Source of the DNA: Rossellomorea aquimaris
GTDB taxonomy: Bacteria > Bacillota > Bacilli > Bacillales > Bacillaceae_B
Direction: 5' to 3'
DNA length: 64,000 nt
Assembly (NCBI RefSeq): GCF_020171925.1
Contig: NZ_JAIVAR010000006.1
Span: 123,834-187,833 of the forward strand
Each line of letters starts with the position of its first letter. Within the stretch, counting starts at the first letter, position 1. The notes below the pieces were generated by a model, which worked only from the letters and a program-made list of their open reading frames with translations, was not told the DNA's origin and searched no databases. A program made the translations under genes and the position numbers. Of the stretch, positions 55,788 through 64,000 are shown one piece after another.

Positions 55788-57548
55788 ATGTTTCTTGAAG
55801 CAGTTTATCATCGGCCAAAGGATAACTATGCATACGCTTGCACTGATAAAGAGATCCACATCCGGATCAGAACTAAAAAAAATGATATAAGAAACGCATC
55901 CCTCCTCCATGGAGACCCCTATCAGTGGGAAGATGGAAAGTGGATGTATGATAAACAGGAAATGATCCTGACGGGAAGTGATCAGCTATTCGATTATTGG
56001 TTCACTTCGCTGACACCTCCATATAGAAGACTTCGATACGGATTCATTCTGAATGATGATCATGAAGAACTATTTTATGGGGAGAAGGGATTCCAAGACT
56101 CCCCTTCAACTGACATCGGAGACTATTTCTGTTTCCCTTTCTTGAATGCAATCGATGTTTTCCAAGCACCTTCGTGGGTAAAAGATACGGTTTGGTATCA
56201 AATCTTCCCTGAGCGATTCGCTAACGGGAACAGGGATAATGATCCTGAAGGGACGTTGAAATGGGATAGCACCGCACCGACAAGCACAAATTTCTTCGGA
56301 GGCGACCTTGACGGTGTCATTCAAAATATTCCTTATCTGAAAGAACTGGGGATATCGGGCATTTATTTCACTCCGATCTTCAAGGCTCATTCCAATCATA
56401 AATACGATACAATTGATTATTTTGAAATCGATCCACAGTTCGGAACGGGTGAAACATTGAAGGAGCTTGTAAAAACATGCCATGATAATGGAATAAAAGT
56501 CATGCTGGATGCAGTCTTCAATCATAGTGGTTTCTATTTCCCTCAATTTCAGGATGTGCTTGAAAAAGGCGAGGAATCCGTTTACCGCGATTGGTTCCAT
56601 ATCAGGGAATTCCCATTGGACATCGAGTCCACTCCTCCAAACTATGATACGTTCGCATTTGAGGCTTCGATGCCAAAATTGAATACAGAGAATAAAGAAG
56701 TCCGTGATTTCTTATTGGAAGTCGGACGATATTGGGTAAAAGAATTTGATATCGACGGTTGGAGGCTTGATGTCGCAAATGAAGTGGATCATCAATTCTG
56801 GAGAGAGTTCAGGCGTGAAGTGAAATCCATCAAGCCTGATTTATATATACTCGGTGAAATCTGGCACGATTCAATGCCTTGGCTTCGGGGAGACCAGTTT
56901 GATGCCGTGATGAACTATCCGTTTACCACAAGCGTGATCAATCTGTTTGCCAAGCAGTCGATCACACCAACCGAGTTCACAGAACGTTTGACGAGCGTCA
57001 TCCATATGTACCCGAAAACCGTCAATGAAGTCAATTTCAATCTTGTCGGAAGCCATGATACTCCTAGGATCCTGACAGAATGCGGGGAAGATATCAGACG
57101 CTTGAAACAGATCTACAGCTTTATGCTCTCGTTCATCGGATCTCCATGCATTTACTACGGAGACGAAATCGGCTTGACCGGTGAACAAGATCCAGGGTGC
57201 CGAAAATGTTTTCCTTGGGAACTGGAAAAGCATAACGAAGAGCTTTTCCACCATATTCAGAAGCATATTGAGCTTCGCAGGAGCCATCGTTTATTGGCCA
57301 ACGAAGGGAACATCTCTTTCCTGCCTCCTGGACTTCATGAAGGTTGTGTCGCCTTTACGAAATCCAACGGCGAGGATACCCTTTTGGTTCTTTTCAATTG
57401 TAAAGAGGAAGCGACTACCTACTCGCTACCATTTGATTTAAAAGGCAAAAAAATCGTCGACCTTTGGAATGAAGAGGAGTTTGCCGCGGAGGCTGAAACA
57501 ATTGAAGTCGAGCTGAAGGAATATGGATTCGCCATCCTTCAATTATAA
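55788..57548 (+). CDS. mdxD: Maltogenic amylase / neopullulanase / cyclomaltodextrinase
   Basis: A 586-residue GH13 enzyme without signal peptide, so cytoplasmic. An N-terminal CBM34-like beta domain (1-120) precedes the barrel with DAVFNHSG, GWRLDVANEV, YILGEIWHD and NLVGSHDTPR (all catalytic positions kept). Such enzymes split imported maltodextrins or cyclodextrins. Start is the ATG with AAGGGGG upstream. Divergent from mdxEFG. Confidence 0.88.
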   Translation: MFLEAVYHRPKDNYAYACTDKEIHIRIRTKKNDIRNASLLHGDPYQWEDGKWMYDKQEMILTGSDQLFDYWFTSLTPPYRRLRYGFILNDDHEELFYGEKGFQDSPSTDIGDYFCFPFLNAIDVFQAPSWVKDTVWYQIFPERFANGNRDNDPEGTLKWDSTAPTSTNFFGGDLDGVIQNIPYLKELGISGIYFTPIFKAHSNHKYDTIDYFEIDPQFGTGETLKELVKTCHDNGIKVMLDAVFNHSGFYFPQFQDVLEKGEESVYRDWFHIREFPLDIESTPPNYDTFAFEASMPKLNTENKEVRDFLLEVGRYWVKEFDIDGWRLDVANEVDHQFWREFRREVKSIKPDLYILGEIWHDSMPWLRGDQFDAVMNYPFTTSVINLFAKQSITPTEFTERLTSVIHMYPKTVNEVNFNLVGSHDTPRILTECGEDIRRLKQIYSFMLSFIGSPCIYYGDEIGLTGEQDPGCRKCFPWELEKHNEELFHHIQKHIELRRSHRLLANEGNISFLPPGLHEGCVAFTKSNGEDTLLVLFNCKEEATTYSLPFDLKGKKIVDLWNEEEFAAEAETIEVELKEYGFAILQL

Positions 57549-57571
57549 TCGTTCCCGTACCACGGGGGATA

Positions 57572-57603
57572 AAGGGACTAGCCCATTCCTGGACTAGTCC
57601 CCT
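57572..57603 (+). terminator. Weak terminator after mdxD-like gene
   Basis: GGGACTAG and CTAGTCCC pair around 12 bases with an AAAGG/CCTT extension; there is no clear T-tract. Confidence 0.5.
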
Positions 57604-57642
57604 TCTCACGTTTCCCGGGATCCCAATACAAGGAGTACCACT

Positions 57643-58992
57643 ATGACCAAAACACAGAAAAAGATGACCCTGTTTGCATTAACATGGCCCATCTTCATTG
57701 AAATCTTCCTTCATATGCTAATGGGAAATGCAGACACCTTGATGCTCAGTCAGTATTCCGATGATTCAGTGGCAGCCGTCGGTGTGTCCAACCAAATCCT
57801 CTCGCTTATCATCGTGATGTTCGGGTTTGTCGCCACAGGGACAGCCATCCTTGTCGCACAGCATCTAGGTGCAAAGGAAGAAACATCCGCTGGTGAAATT
57901 TCAGTCGTTTCACTTGCGGTCAATTTTTTGTTCGGCACACTCTTAAGTGTCGGGATGATTTTCTTCACAAGGCCCATCCTTTCTTCAATGGACCTCCCCC
58001 CTCCCCTTATGGATGAAGCAGCATCTTACTTGAAGATTGTAGGGGGATTCGCCTTTGTCCAGGCACTCATCATGACAGCCGGGGCCATTCTCAGGAGCTA
58101 TGGCTATACGAAGGATGCGATGTACATTACCATCGGCATGAACATCGTAAACGTCATCGGTAACTATTTATTTATTTTTGGACCTTTCGGCGTTCCCGTT
58201 CTTGGAGTGGAAGGGGTCGCCATTTCGACCATCGTTTCAAGGCTGCTCGGGTTTCTTGTCTCACTTGTGGTGATCATGAAGAGAATCCCTTCTGCGTTAC
58301 CGTTCAATCGCCTGTTTAAGCTCCCCTTCTCCCACGTGAGAAATTTATTGAAGATCGGGATACCGTCAGCAGGCGAGCACTTATCATATAATGGGTCGCA
58401 AATGGTCATCACGTACTTTATCGCCAGTCTCGGGACCCATGCACTAACGACGAAGGTATATGCCCAGAATCTGATGATGTTCATCTTTTTATTCAGCGTC
58501 GCCATCAGTCAAGGAACACAAATATTGATTGGCCATCTTGTTGGTGCGAAGGAATATGAAAGTGCATACGAGCGCTGTCTAAAAAGCTTGAAAATCGCCA
58601 TTGCCATCTCCCTGATCATGGCCGGCATATTTTCCCTATTTGCAGATCCGCTCTTCCGTATTTTCACGGATAACGAGCAGATCATTTCTCTTGGGAAGAC
58701 ACTCATCTACTTAACCATCATTCTCGAACCTGGCAGAAGCTTCAATCTCGTCGTAATCAATTCCCTGAGGGCGACGGGAGACGTTCGTTTCCCTGTTTAT
58801 ATGGGGATCCTTTCAATGTGGGGAGTCAGTGTCACATTATCCTACATTCTAGGAATCTGGTTCGGTCTCGGTCTCGTCGGGATCTGGATATCCTTCATCG
58901 CAGACGAATGGCTGAGGGGAATCATCATGTTGAAACGATGGAAATCGAAGGTATGGATGAATAAAGGATTCACTGCATTAAAGAAAGCATAA
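57643..58992 (+). CDS. MATE family efflux transporter (YisQ-like)
   Basis: A 449-residue membrane protein with twelve predicted helices in two MatE halves (N half 15-165, C half 245-400). It exports drugs or metabolites against H+ or Na+. AAGGAG precedes the ATG. B. subtilis yisQ is also near asnO, supporting orthology. Substrate unknown. Confidence 0.87.
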   Translation: MTKTQKKMTLFALTWPIFIEIFLHMLMGNADTLMLSQYSDDSVAAVGVSNQILSLIIVMFGFVATGTAILVAQHLGAKEETSAGEISVVSLAVNFLFGTLLSVGMIFFTRPILSSMDLPPPLMDEAASYLKIVGGFAFVQALIMTAGAILRSYGYTKDAMYITIGMNIVNVIGNYLFIFGPFGVPVLGVEGVAISTIVSRLLGFLVSLVVIMKRIPSALPFNRLFKLPFSHVRNLLKIGIPSAGEHLSYNGSQMVITYFIASLGTHALTTKVYAQNLMMFIFLFSVAISQGTQILIGHLVGAKEYESAYERCLKSLKIAIAISLIMAGIFSLFADPLFRIFTDNEQIISLGKTLIYLTIILEPGRSFNLVVINSLRATGDVRFPVYMGILSMWGVSVTLSYILGIWFGLGLVGIWISFIADEWLRGIIMLKRWKSKVWMNKGFTALKKA

Positions 58993-59022
58993 AAAATTTA
59001 CGCTATATACAATAACAAACAT

Positions 59023-59052
59023 AGCTGCCCAGCCATTCGGGCAGCTTTTTTC
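59023..59052 (+). terminator. Terminator of the MATE gene
   Basis: AGCTGCCC and GGGCAGCT pair around 8 bases, followed by six T. Confidence 0.85.
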
Positions 59053-59070
59053 ATCTAGAGACGAAATTCA

Positions 59071-59087
59071 TGTTAGATTTTTTTACA
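59071..59087. promoter_or_regulatory. TnrA box upstream of glnK-amtB
   Basis: TGTTAGATTTTTTTACA matches TGTNANAWWWTNTNACA at every defined position. TnrA binding here would activate the operon in nitrogen limitation. Confidence 0.82.
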
Positions 59088-59115
59088 TAAAATCGCTTTC
59101 ATTGGAAAATAGCCC

Positions 59116-59144
59116 TTGATATTTTGTTATTTTCTGAATATGAT
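59116..59144 (+). promoter_or_regulatory. Possible sigma-A promoter of glnK
   Basis: TTGATA (59116-59121), 17 bp, TATGAT (59139-59144). The TnrA box would then be centred near -70, further than usual; a -10 at TATTTT (59120-59125) would put it near -53. Confidence 0.5.
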
Positions 59145-59163
59145 AAATAATATAACAAATTGA

Positions 59164-59180
59164 TGTTAAGAAAACTAACA
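59164..59180. promoter_or_regulatory. Second GlnR/TnrA-like site in the glnK leader
   Basis: TGTTAAGAAAACTAACA matches the box with two mismatches. Downstream of the promoter, it could serve repression by GlnR. Confidence 0.55.
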
Positions 59181-59214
59181 TCAAACAGATGTTTTTATAA
59201 AAGGAGGAAATTAA

Positions 59215-59556
59215 ATGAAAAAAGTGGAAGCGATCATTCGTGCAGAAGCTTTCATCTCATTACGGGATGCATTGAGCATGCGTGGTTTCAGCGGATTAAC
59301 CGTCTCTGAAGCAGCAGGATGTGGAAAACAAAAAGGCAAGCAAGGCATCTTCCGTGGAAACAAATTTGAAATCAATCTTGTGCCACGGGTGAAGGTTGAA
59401 ATGGTGGTGGATGATGACCAAGTCGAAGGGATCATCGACCTGATTGTTGAGCAGTGCAGTACAGGAACCGTTGGAGACGGGAAAATATTCATCTATCCAG
59501 TTGAAGAGGTTGTCAGGATCCGCACTGGTGAAAGAGGAAAACCTGCTGTACTGTAA
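59215..59556 (+). CDS. glnK: P-II nitrogen regulator GlnK (NrgB)
   Basis: A 113-residue trimeric signal protein that senses 2-oxoglutarate and ATP/ADP and docks on AmtB. The N-terminal strand KKVEAIIRAEAF, the T-loop (about 37-55, GCGKQKGKQGIFRGNKF) and IIDLIVEQCSTGTVGDGKIFI are present. No Tyr is at the uridylylation position in the T-loop, as in Bacillus. GGAGG precedes the ATG. Confidence 0.94.
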   Translation: MKKVEAIIRAEAFISLRDALSMRGFSGLTVSEAAGCGKQKGKQGIFRGNKFEINLVPRVKVEMVVDDDQVEGIIDLIVEQCSTGTVGDGKIFIYPVEEVVRIRTGERGKPAVL

Positions 59557-59603
59557 CTGATTCTGATAGCACAAGCCAATACTAAATTATCGGAGGGATA
59601 TCA

Positions 59604-60983
59604 TTGATTAAAAAAATTGCTACATTATTACTCCTGTCATTGACTTTCGCCACTTCAGCCTTCGCTGCCCCTACAGCCGAAACGGTTCAGGCTTCCGTTG
59701 ACTCCATGTGGGTCATGATCGCCGCATTTCTTGTATTCTTCATGCATGCTGGTTTCGCCATGGTAGAAACAGGGTTCACACGTGCTAAGAATGCACTGAA
59801 TATCTTGATGAAGAATTTCCTGACGGTGTCGATCGCCTCCGTCCTTTATTTCCTCATTGGATTTGGATTGATGTTCGGAGAGAGCGCAGGTGGTTTCATG
59901 GGAATCGACAGCTTCTTTCTCTCTGGCCGTGAAGATATCGGATTCTTCTTATTTCAATCGGTATTCGCCGCTACATGTGCCACAATCATTTCAGGTGCAG
60001 TGGCAGAACGCATGAAGCTGAAAAGTTATATCTTATTGACCATCGTGATGACGGGCGTCATTTATCCCGTTGTCGGTCACTGGGTATGGGGCGGTGGATG
60101 GATTTCCGAAATGGGCTTTGTCGACTTTGCAGGTTCTACCGTTGTTCATCTGACAGGAGCCGTTGGCGCATTAATCACGGTTCTGTTCTTGGGTGCAAGG
60201 ATTGGTAAATACTCTAAAGGCAATGCGAATGTCATTCCTGGCCACAACATTCCTTTAGGTGCGCTCGGCGTCTTCATCCTTTGGTTCGGTTGGTTCGGAT
60301 TCAATGGAGGAAGCAGCTTGGCAGCGGATCCAGAGCTTGTCCCCCATGTTATCACAACAACATTATTTTCTGCCTCTGCTGCAGTATTATCTTCAGCCCT
60401 CTATACATTATTCAGATTTAAGAGAGTGGACCCTTCCTTGACATTGAACGGCGCTTTGGGCGGTTTAGTGGGCATCACAGCCGGATGTGCAAACGTATCA
60501 TTATCGGGATCCCTCATCATCGGACTCATTGCCGGTGTCATCCTTGTCGAAGCCGTAACGATCCTTGATACAAAGTTCAAAATCGATGACCCAGTCGGTG
60601 CGATTGCCGTTCACGGGATCTGTGGTATCTGGGGAACCGTTGCAGTCGGATTCTTCGATGTCCAAAGCGGTTTATTATACGGAGGCGGCGCATCATTACT
60701 GGCTACACAATCACTCGGGGTAGCTGCCGTCATTGCATGGACGACGGTCACGGTCGGCGGATTCCTCTTTATCCTGACAAGAGTATCAGGGATACGCGTT
60801 TCCAGGGAAGAGGAGCTATCTGGCCTCGACTTCACGGAACACGGTTCGAATGCATATGAACTCAAGGATACTGTACTGGAATCAAATGCTTCTCCATCTC
60901 CATTCGGAACCGACCTTGTCGAACGATTGAATTCGATCGGAACAGGAGCAATCTCCAACACAGAAGAAAGTAAAACGGTATAA
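59604..60983 (+). CDS. amtB: Ammonium transporter AmtB (NrgA)
   Basis: A 459-residue channel with a signal-like first helix (1-22), eleven core helices, the twin pore region and a cytoplasmic C tail. Landmarks are FAMVETGFTRAKNALNI, GWFGFNGGSSL and AVHGICGIWGTVAVG with its pore His. TTG start, GGAGG seven bases upstream. 47 bp after glnK: the order glnK-amtB is the reverse of B. subtilis nrgAB. Confidence 0.94.
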   Translation: MIKKIATLLLLSLTFATSAFAAPTAETVQASVDSMWVMIAAFLVFFMHAGFAMVETGFTRAKNALNILMKNFLTVSIASVLYFLIGFGLMFGESAGGFMGIDSFFLSGREDIGFFLFQSVFAATCATIISGAVAERMKLKSYILLTIVMTGVIYPVVGHWVWGGGWISEMGFVDFAGSTVVHLTGAVGALITVLFLGARIGKYSKGNANVIPGHNIPLGALGVFILWFGWFGFNGGSSLAADPELVPHVITTTLFSASAAVLSSALYTLFRFKRVDPSLTLNGALGGLVGITAGCANVSLSGSLIIGLIAGVILVEAVTILDTKFKIDDPVGAIAVHGICGIWGTVAVGFFDVQSGLLYGGGASLLATQSLGVAAVIAWTTVTVGGFLFILTRVSGIRVSREEELSGLDFTEHGSNAYELKDTVLESNASPSPFGTDLVERLNSIGTGAISNTEESKTV

Positions 60984-60989
60984 CCAAAT

Positions 60990-61023
60990 GAAAGGACGCA
61001 TCTCATGCTGATGCGTCCTTTCA
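60990..61023 (+). terminator. Terminator of glnK-amtB
   Basis: AAAGGACGCATC and GATGCGTCCTTT form a 12 bp stem. Confidence 0.82.
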
Positions 61024-61069
61024 CTTTGGCTGTTTTTGAAAACTTGGTTGCTTCAAACCAAAGAATAGT

Positions 61070-61194
61070 AGTTGATTTCCACTCCACGTGCTCGTTTTCC
61101 GAGGGGGCTTGAGTTGAGACTCCCCGGCTCTGTGGGTTCTCAACCTACCCGCAACTCCCACGGGAGCCAAGCTTCTTCAGCGAGAATCAACTCA
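61070..61194. repeat. Bacillaceae-type GC-rich intergenic repeat element
   Basis: A 125 bp block with inverted ends AGTTGATT and AATCAACT and a GC-rich interior (TTTCCGAGGGGGC, ACTCCCACGGGAGCCAAGC). It resembles the dispersed ~120 bp palindromic elements (bcr-like) found many times per Bacillaceae genome. Between two terminators, as such elements often are. Confidence 0.65.
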
Positions 61195-61215
61195 ATCCTT
61201 CATAACGGAAAAAGA

Positions 61216-61252
61216 AAGGTCCGCATTGGGTTAAGCACCAATTTCGGACCTT
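61216..61252 (-). terminator. Terminator of asnO
   Basis: AAGGTCCG-x-A-x-TTGG pairs with CCAAT-x-CGGACCTT on the minus strand; a TTTCTTTTTCC tail follows. Confidence 0.75.
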
Positions 61253-61269
61253 ATTCTTTCCTTTATTCC

Positions 61270-63114
61270 TTACTCCACAATCTCTATGCCGTAATCCTTG
61301 AACCATACGTGAATTTGCGCCAGATGCGCCAATAGCTGGGGACCGGTCATCAATTGACCGTACCATGGCACCTGGAATGCAGCGCCGCCTGTTTTCACGA
61401 TTTCTTTTAATTTTTGCTCATTGAATAATTCATATAGGACACTCGATTTGTCTTCCAGTATTTCCTCGAGCCATTCACTCACTAGTTTCGTATAAACAGG
61501 GTGATGTGTTTTCGGATAAGGACTCTTCTTCCTGTATAGGACTTCATCAGGTAGAATCCCTTCCAACGCTTTGCGCAGAATCCCCTTTTCCCTGTTTTCA
61601 TGCATTTTCATTTCCCAAGGGATATTCCATACATACTCCACCAAGCGATGATCGGCAAACGGAACCCTGACCTCAAGGCTCGCTCCCATGCTCATACGGT
61701 CTTTTCGGTCCAATAAAGTCGTCATGAACCAATGTAAATTCAAATAGAATAACTGCCGCCTTTTTGTCTCGACCTCATTTTCTCCATCTAATAGAGGGGT
61801 TTCCGCGACCGTTTTCTCATATTGGGTGAGCACATATTCTTGAAGATTCAGCTTTTTGTTCCAGTCGTCCTTCAATAACGCTTGCCTCTCAGCGACCGAC
61901 CTCATCCAAGGGAATCCTTTCCGATTGAAGTCATCTTCGCGATGGAACCACGGATAACCCCCGAATATTTCATCTGCACATTCCCCTGAGAGACCAACCG
62001 TAAAGTCATTTTTGATTTCTTTACAGAACCACAACAGGGATGAATCAACGTCAGCCATCCCAGGGAGATCCCTTACATGCACCGCTTCAATCAAGTAGTC
62101 CTTCAGTACTTGTTGGCTGATGACGCAGCGATGGTGGATCGTATCAAACTCATTTGACATCTTTTCAATCCACGGAGCATCGGAATTGGGCTGGAAATCA
62201 CTTTTCGTAAAATATTGATCATTCTCCTCATAATCAATCGAGTACGTGTGAAGATTCCCCTTTCCCTCCTCCTTGTAAGTATTTGCTGCGATAGCCGTAA
62301 TGGCGCTGGAATCGACTCCGCCGGATAAGAAAGTGCAAAGCGGGACATCTGACACAAGCTGGCGTTTGATGGCATCAGATAATAGGAAACGTACATTGGA
62401 GACAGTATCCTCAAATGAATCCACATGTTTCTCACTTTTCACATCCCAATATCTCCAGGACTTAAACCCTCCCTTCGAAAAGATGAGCGCGTGTGCAGGG
62501 CGTAATTCCTTTACATCTTTAAACACACCGTTACCCGGTGTCCGGGATGGTCCGAGCCCCAATACCTCTGCCAAACCTTCGTGTGTGACTTGCGGCTTGA
62601 CATCCGGATGGGCCAACAGTGCCTTGATCTCGGATCCGAACAACAGGCCTCCATCCTTCTCAGAATAAAACAACGGTTTAACACCCATGCGATCACGGGC
62701 GATGAAGGCATGCTCCCTCTCTTCATCCCATACGGCAAATGCAAAGATTCCGTTCAGATGCCGGACACATTCTTCCTGCCATTCGATATAGGAAGTAAGC
62801 AGAACCTCCGTATCCGAATGCCCTTTGAACGAATACCCCTTCCCTTTGAGTACGGCTCGCAGATCTTCTGTATTATAAAGTTCCCCGTTATAGCAAATGG
62901 TATAGGTGTGATCGCCGTGCTTGATGCTCATCGGCTGCCTCCCACCCTCAGGGTCCACCACGATCAGACGCTTATGTCCAAATACGGCATGGTGATCCAC
63001 CCATGTATTTGTTTCATCCGGTCCCCTTTTTGCTAACGTTTCTGCCATTTTCTCCACGATTTTTTCCTGATCCACAAGATTTCGTTTATAATGAATCCAA
63101 CCTGTAATTCCACA
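61270..63114 (-). CDS. asnO: Glutamine-dependent asparagine synthetase AsnO
   Basis: A 614-residue enzyme: amidotransferase domain with catalytic Cys2 (MCGITGWIHY) and an ATP-dependent synthetase domain with pyrophosphate loop SGGVDSSAITAI. Converts aspartate and glutamine to asparagine. Starting at 63114 places Cys second, as required; GAGGA lies eight bases upstream. B. subtilis AsnO (614 aa) is the match, there linked to sporulation. Confidence 0.94.
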   Translation of the reverse strand, partial: CGITGWIHYKRNLVDQEKIVEKMAETLAKRGPDETNTWVDHHAVFGHKRLIVVDPEGGRQPMSIKHGDHTYTICYNGELYNTEDLRAVLKGKGYSFKGHSDTEVLLTSYIEWQEECVRHLNGIFAFAVWDEEREHAFIARDRMGVKPLFYSEKDGGLLFGSEIKALLAHPDVKPQVTHEGLAEVLGLGPSRTPGNGVFKDVKELRPAHALIFSKGGFKSWRYWDVKSEKHVDSFEDTVSNVRFLLSDAIKRQLVSDVPLCTFLSGGVDSSAITAIAANTYKEEGKGNLHTYSIDYEENDQYFTKSDFQPNSDAPWIEKMSNEFDTIHHRCVISQQVLKDYLIEAVHVRDLPGMADVDSSLLWFCKEIKNDFTVGLSGECADEIFGGYPWFHREDDFNRKGFPWMRSVAERQALLKDDWNKKLNLQEYVLTQYEKTVAETPLLDGENEVETKRRQLFYLNLHWFMTTLLDRKDRMSMGASLEVRVPFADHRLVEYVWNIPWEMKMHENREKGILRKALEGILPDEVLYRKKSPYPKTHHPVYTKLVSEWLEEILEDKSSVLYELFNEQKLKEIVKTGGAAFQVPWYGQLMTGPQLLAHLAQIHVWFKDYGIEIVE

Positions 63115-63274
63115 CATTGTGATCATCCTCACTTTCTGGTCAAACAAACTGGGCTCTCTGACACATAGATTATCTTATGCAACTCCTTATAAATGGTTAA
63201 TTGCCTCACTCAAACTTCGCATGAATGAAATATGATAATTATGATAAGAAATGTTGTTAAGGAGGGATATTGAT

Positions 63275-63838
63275 TTGAGTAATAGCTACCGTTCAAACAT
63301 TCTAAAATCTCAAAAAAGAGCCTTTTCAGAAGGTACCGTCCTATTCGATGAAGATTTATGGTTATTCTTTGAAATAGATGCAGACGAAGAATCGGAATTG
63401 GATTTCTATCTCAACCATGAAATCAGATTGTTCAGGGAGGATTCCTGGATTGCCGGAGTACTACTGGAAGGAGGCATCATCGCGACACCCTATGAACGAA
63501 TAAGGATGCACGATGGCGACCGGGTACAAATTAAAAAAAACATCCTCTTCTCCCTGGAGAATCTGATCGAGGACATTTCCGATGATGCATTTCATCAATT
63601 TGTATCTACATTAAATAACTTACATTACTCTCTGTATGATAGTATTTTCTGTCACAATCACCTTGCTTTCCTAGGTGGACAGAAGGTAAAGCAGGGAGTG
63701 AACTTTATGACCTTCGATAACGGTGAAGAAGTTTGTGCCGTACAGCACCACTTTACCTACTACAAAAAGGAACGGGACCGATTCGAATTTACATTGAGTA
63801 CCGGTAAACGGATCGTGATCGAGAGTTTCAATCCTTAG
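63275..63838 (+). CDS. YisN-like protein (DUF2777 type)
   Basis: A 187-residue soluble acidic protein. TTG start at 63275 with AAGGAGG nine bases upstream; an ATG at 63251 would place that site inside the gene. Next to asnO, like B. subtilis yisN. I believe it belongs to DUF2777 (function unknown). Confidence 0.65.
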   Translation: MSNSYRSNILKSQKRAFSEGTVLFDEDLWLFFEIDADEESELDFYLNHEIRLFREDSWIAGVLLEGGIIATPYERIRMHDGDRVQIKKNILFSLENLIEDISDDAFHQFVSTLNNLHYSLYDSIFCHNHLAFLGGQKVKQGVNFMTFDNGEEVCAVQHHFTYYKKERDRFEFTLSTGKRIVIESFNP

Positions 63839-63911
63839 GCTCGATCCATTAATAAAAAACGTGCTTTACCGATGTTCGTCGGGGTGCTTACCCCCGGAAG
63901 TTAGAGTTTTA

Positions 63912-64000
63912 TTATGCAGCTGAATGGCTGGAGTGAGTTCGGTATTCGACAGGACTCATCCCAGCCAATTTTTCTTTTGACCGGTCATGATTGTACCAGT
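63912..64000 (-). mobile_element. 3' end of an IS3-family transposase (partial)
   Basis: The minus-strand frame ending TAA at 63912-63914 encodes WYNHDRSKEKLAGMSPVEYR then a short tail. The (K)EKLAGMSPVEYR end is typical of the integrase-core transposase of IS3/IS150-like elements. The gene runs off the window's right edge. A hairpin GGGGTGCTTACCCC lies at 63882-63895; the element end is probably within 63840-63911. Confidence 0.82.

Noticed and set aside
59089..59104. cre site upstream of glnK
   Set aside because: TGAAAGCGATTTTA on the minus strand lacks the terminal CA of the consensus and carbon control of this operon is not otherwise suggested.

Overview
The window is a stretch of low-to-moderate GC chromosome from a spore-forming member of the Bacillaceae (Bacillus sensu lato). 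Gene content and order follow two B. subtilis blocks closely: the yja/yjb block (yjzC, yjaU/yjaV-like genes, med, comZ, fabHA, fabF, yjaZ, yjbA, trpS, oppABCDF, yjbC, spx, mecA, coiA, pepF, spxH, yjbI, cwlQ, yjbK, yjbL, relQ, nadK, rluD-type, prpE, a CPA2 antiporter) and the yis/yit block (uppP, yitW, yitV, yitU, yitR-like, yitT, yitS, yitK, then asnO, yisQ-like and yisN). A CtsR-controlled clpB, a cardiolipin synthase, a GH13 maltodextrin locus and a glnK-amtB operon are interleaved. B. subtilis itself lacks clpB, so this is another Bacillaceae genus; a marine or soil Bacillus/Rossellomorea-like organism would fit, but that is inference. No rRNA, tRNA, prophage or CRISPR array was seen.

Layout. 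1-7.5 kb: CPA2 antiporter and MgtE, PrpE, and the operon relQ-nadK-rluD with yjbL. 7.6-10.4 kb: CYTH protein, lytic transglycosylase, truncated haemoglobin and SpxH. 10.7-20 kb: small membrane protein, PepF, CoiA, Cls, MecA, Spx, YjbC and a secreted GH-like protein. 20-26 kb: Opp oligopeptide transporter. 26.4-30.2 kb: T-box-controlled trpS, YjbA, YjaZ. 30.4-36.2 kb: FapR-controlled fabH-fabF, Med/ComZ and YjaV/YjaU-like proteins. 36.3-45.2 kb: ClpB, UppP and yit genes with several tiny ORFs. 45.4-48.4 kb: YajQ-type protein, CoA-disulfide-reductase-like enzyme and a probable sigma-B SDR. 48.4-49.2 kb: gene-free region dense in unusual repeats. 49.2-57.6 kb: maltodextrin locus (LacI regulator, membrane-anchored amylase, MdxGFE, intracellular maltogenic amylase). 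57.6-64 kb: MATE exporter, P-II/AmtB, AsnO, YisN, and the 3' end of an IS3-type transposase at the window edge.

How genes work together. Spx, its adaptor SpxH, MecA and ClpB form a proteostasis/stress group; Med, ComZ, CoiA, MecA and Opp touch competence control and peptide signalling; FabH/FabF make fatty acids under a clear FapR operator. The maltodextrin genes encode extracellular hydrolysis, uptake (no ATPase gene here, so a shared ATPase such as MsmX is expected) and cytoplasmic hydrolysis, with two LacI/CcpA-type operators next to a strong promoter. GlnK-AmtB carries an exact TnrA box and a second near-match.

The least explained part is 48.4-49.1 kb: a G-rich imperfect repeat array, a perfect 11-1-11 palindrome with a PerR/Fur-like 7-1-7 core, six GGAGCATA motifs spaced 20-21 bp, and a tandem 16-17 bp duplication. 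No complete new multi-gene system could be supported.
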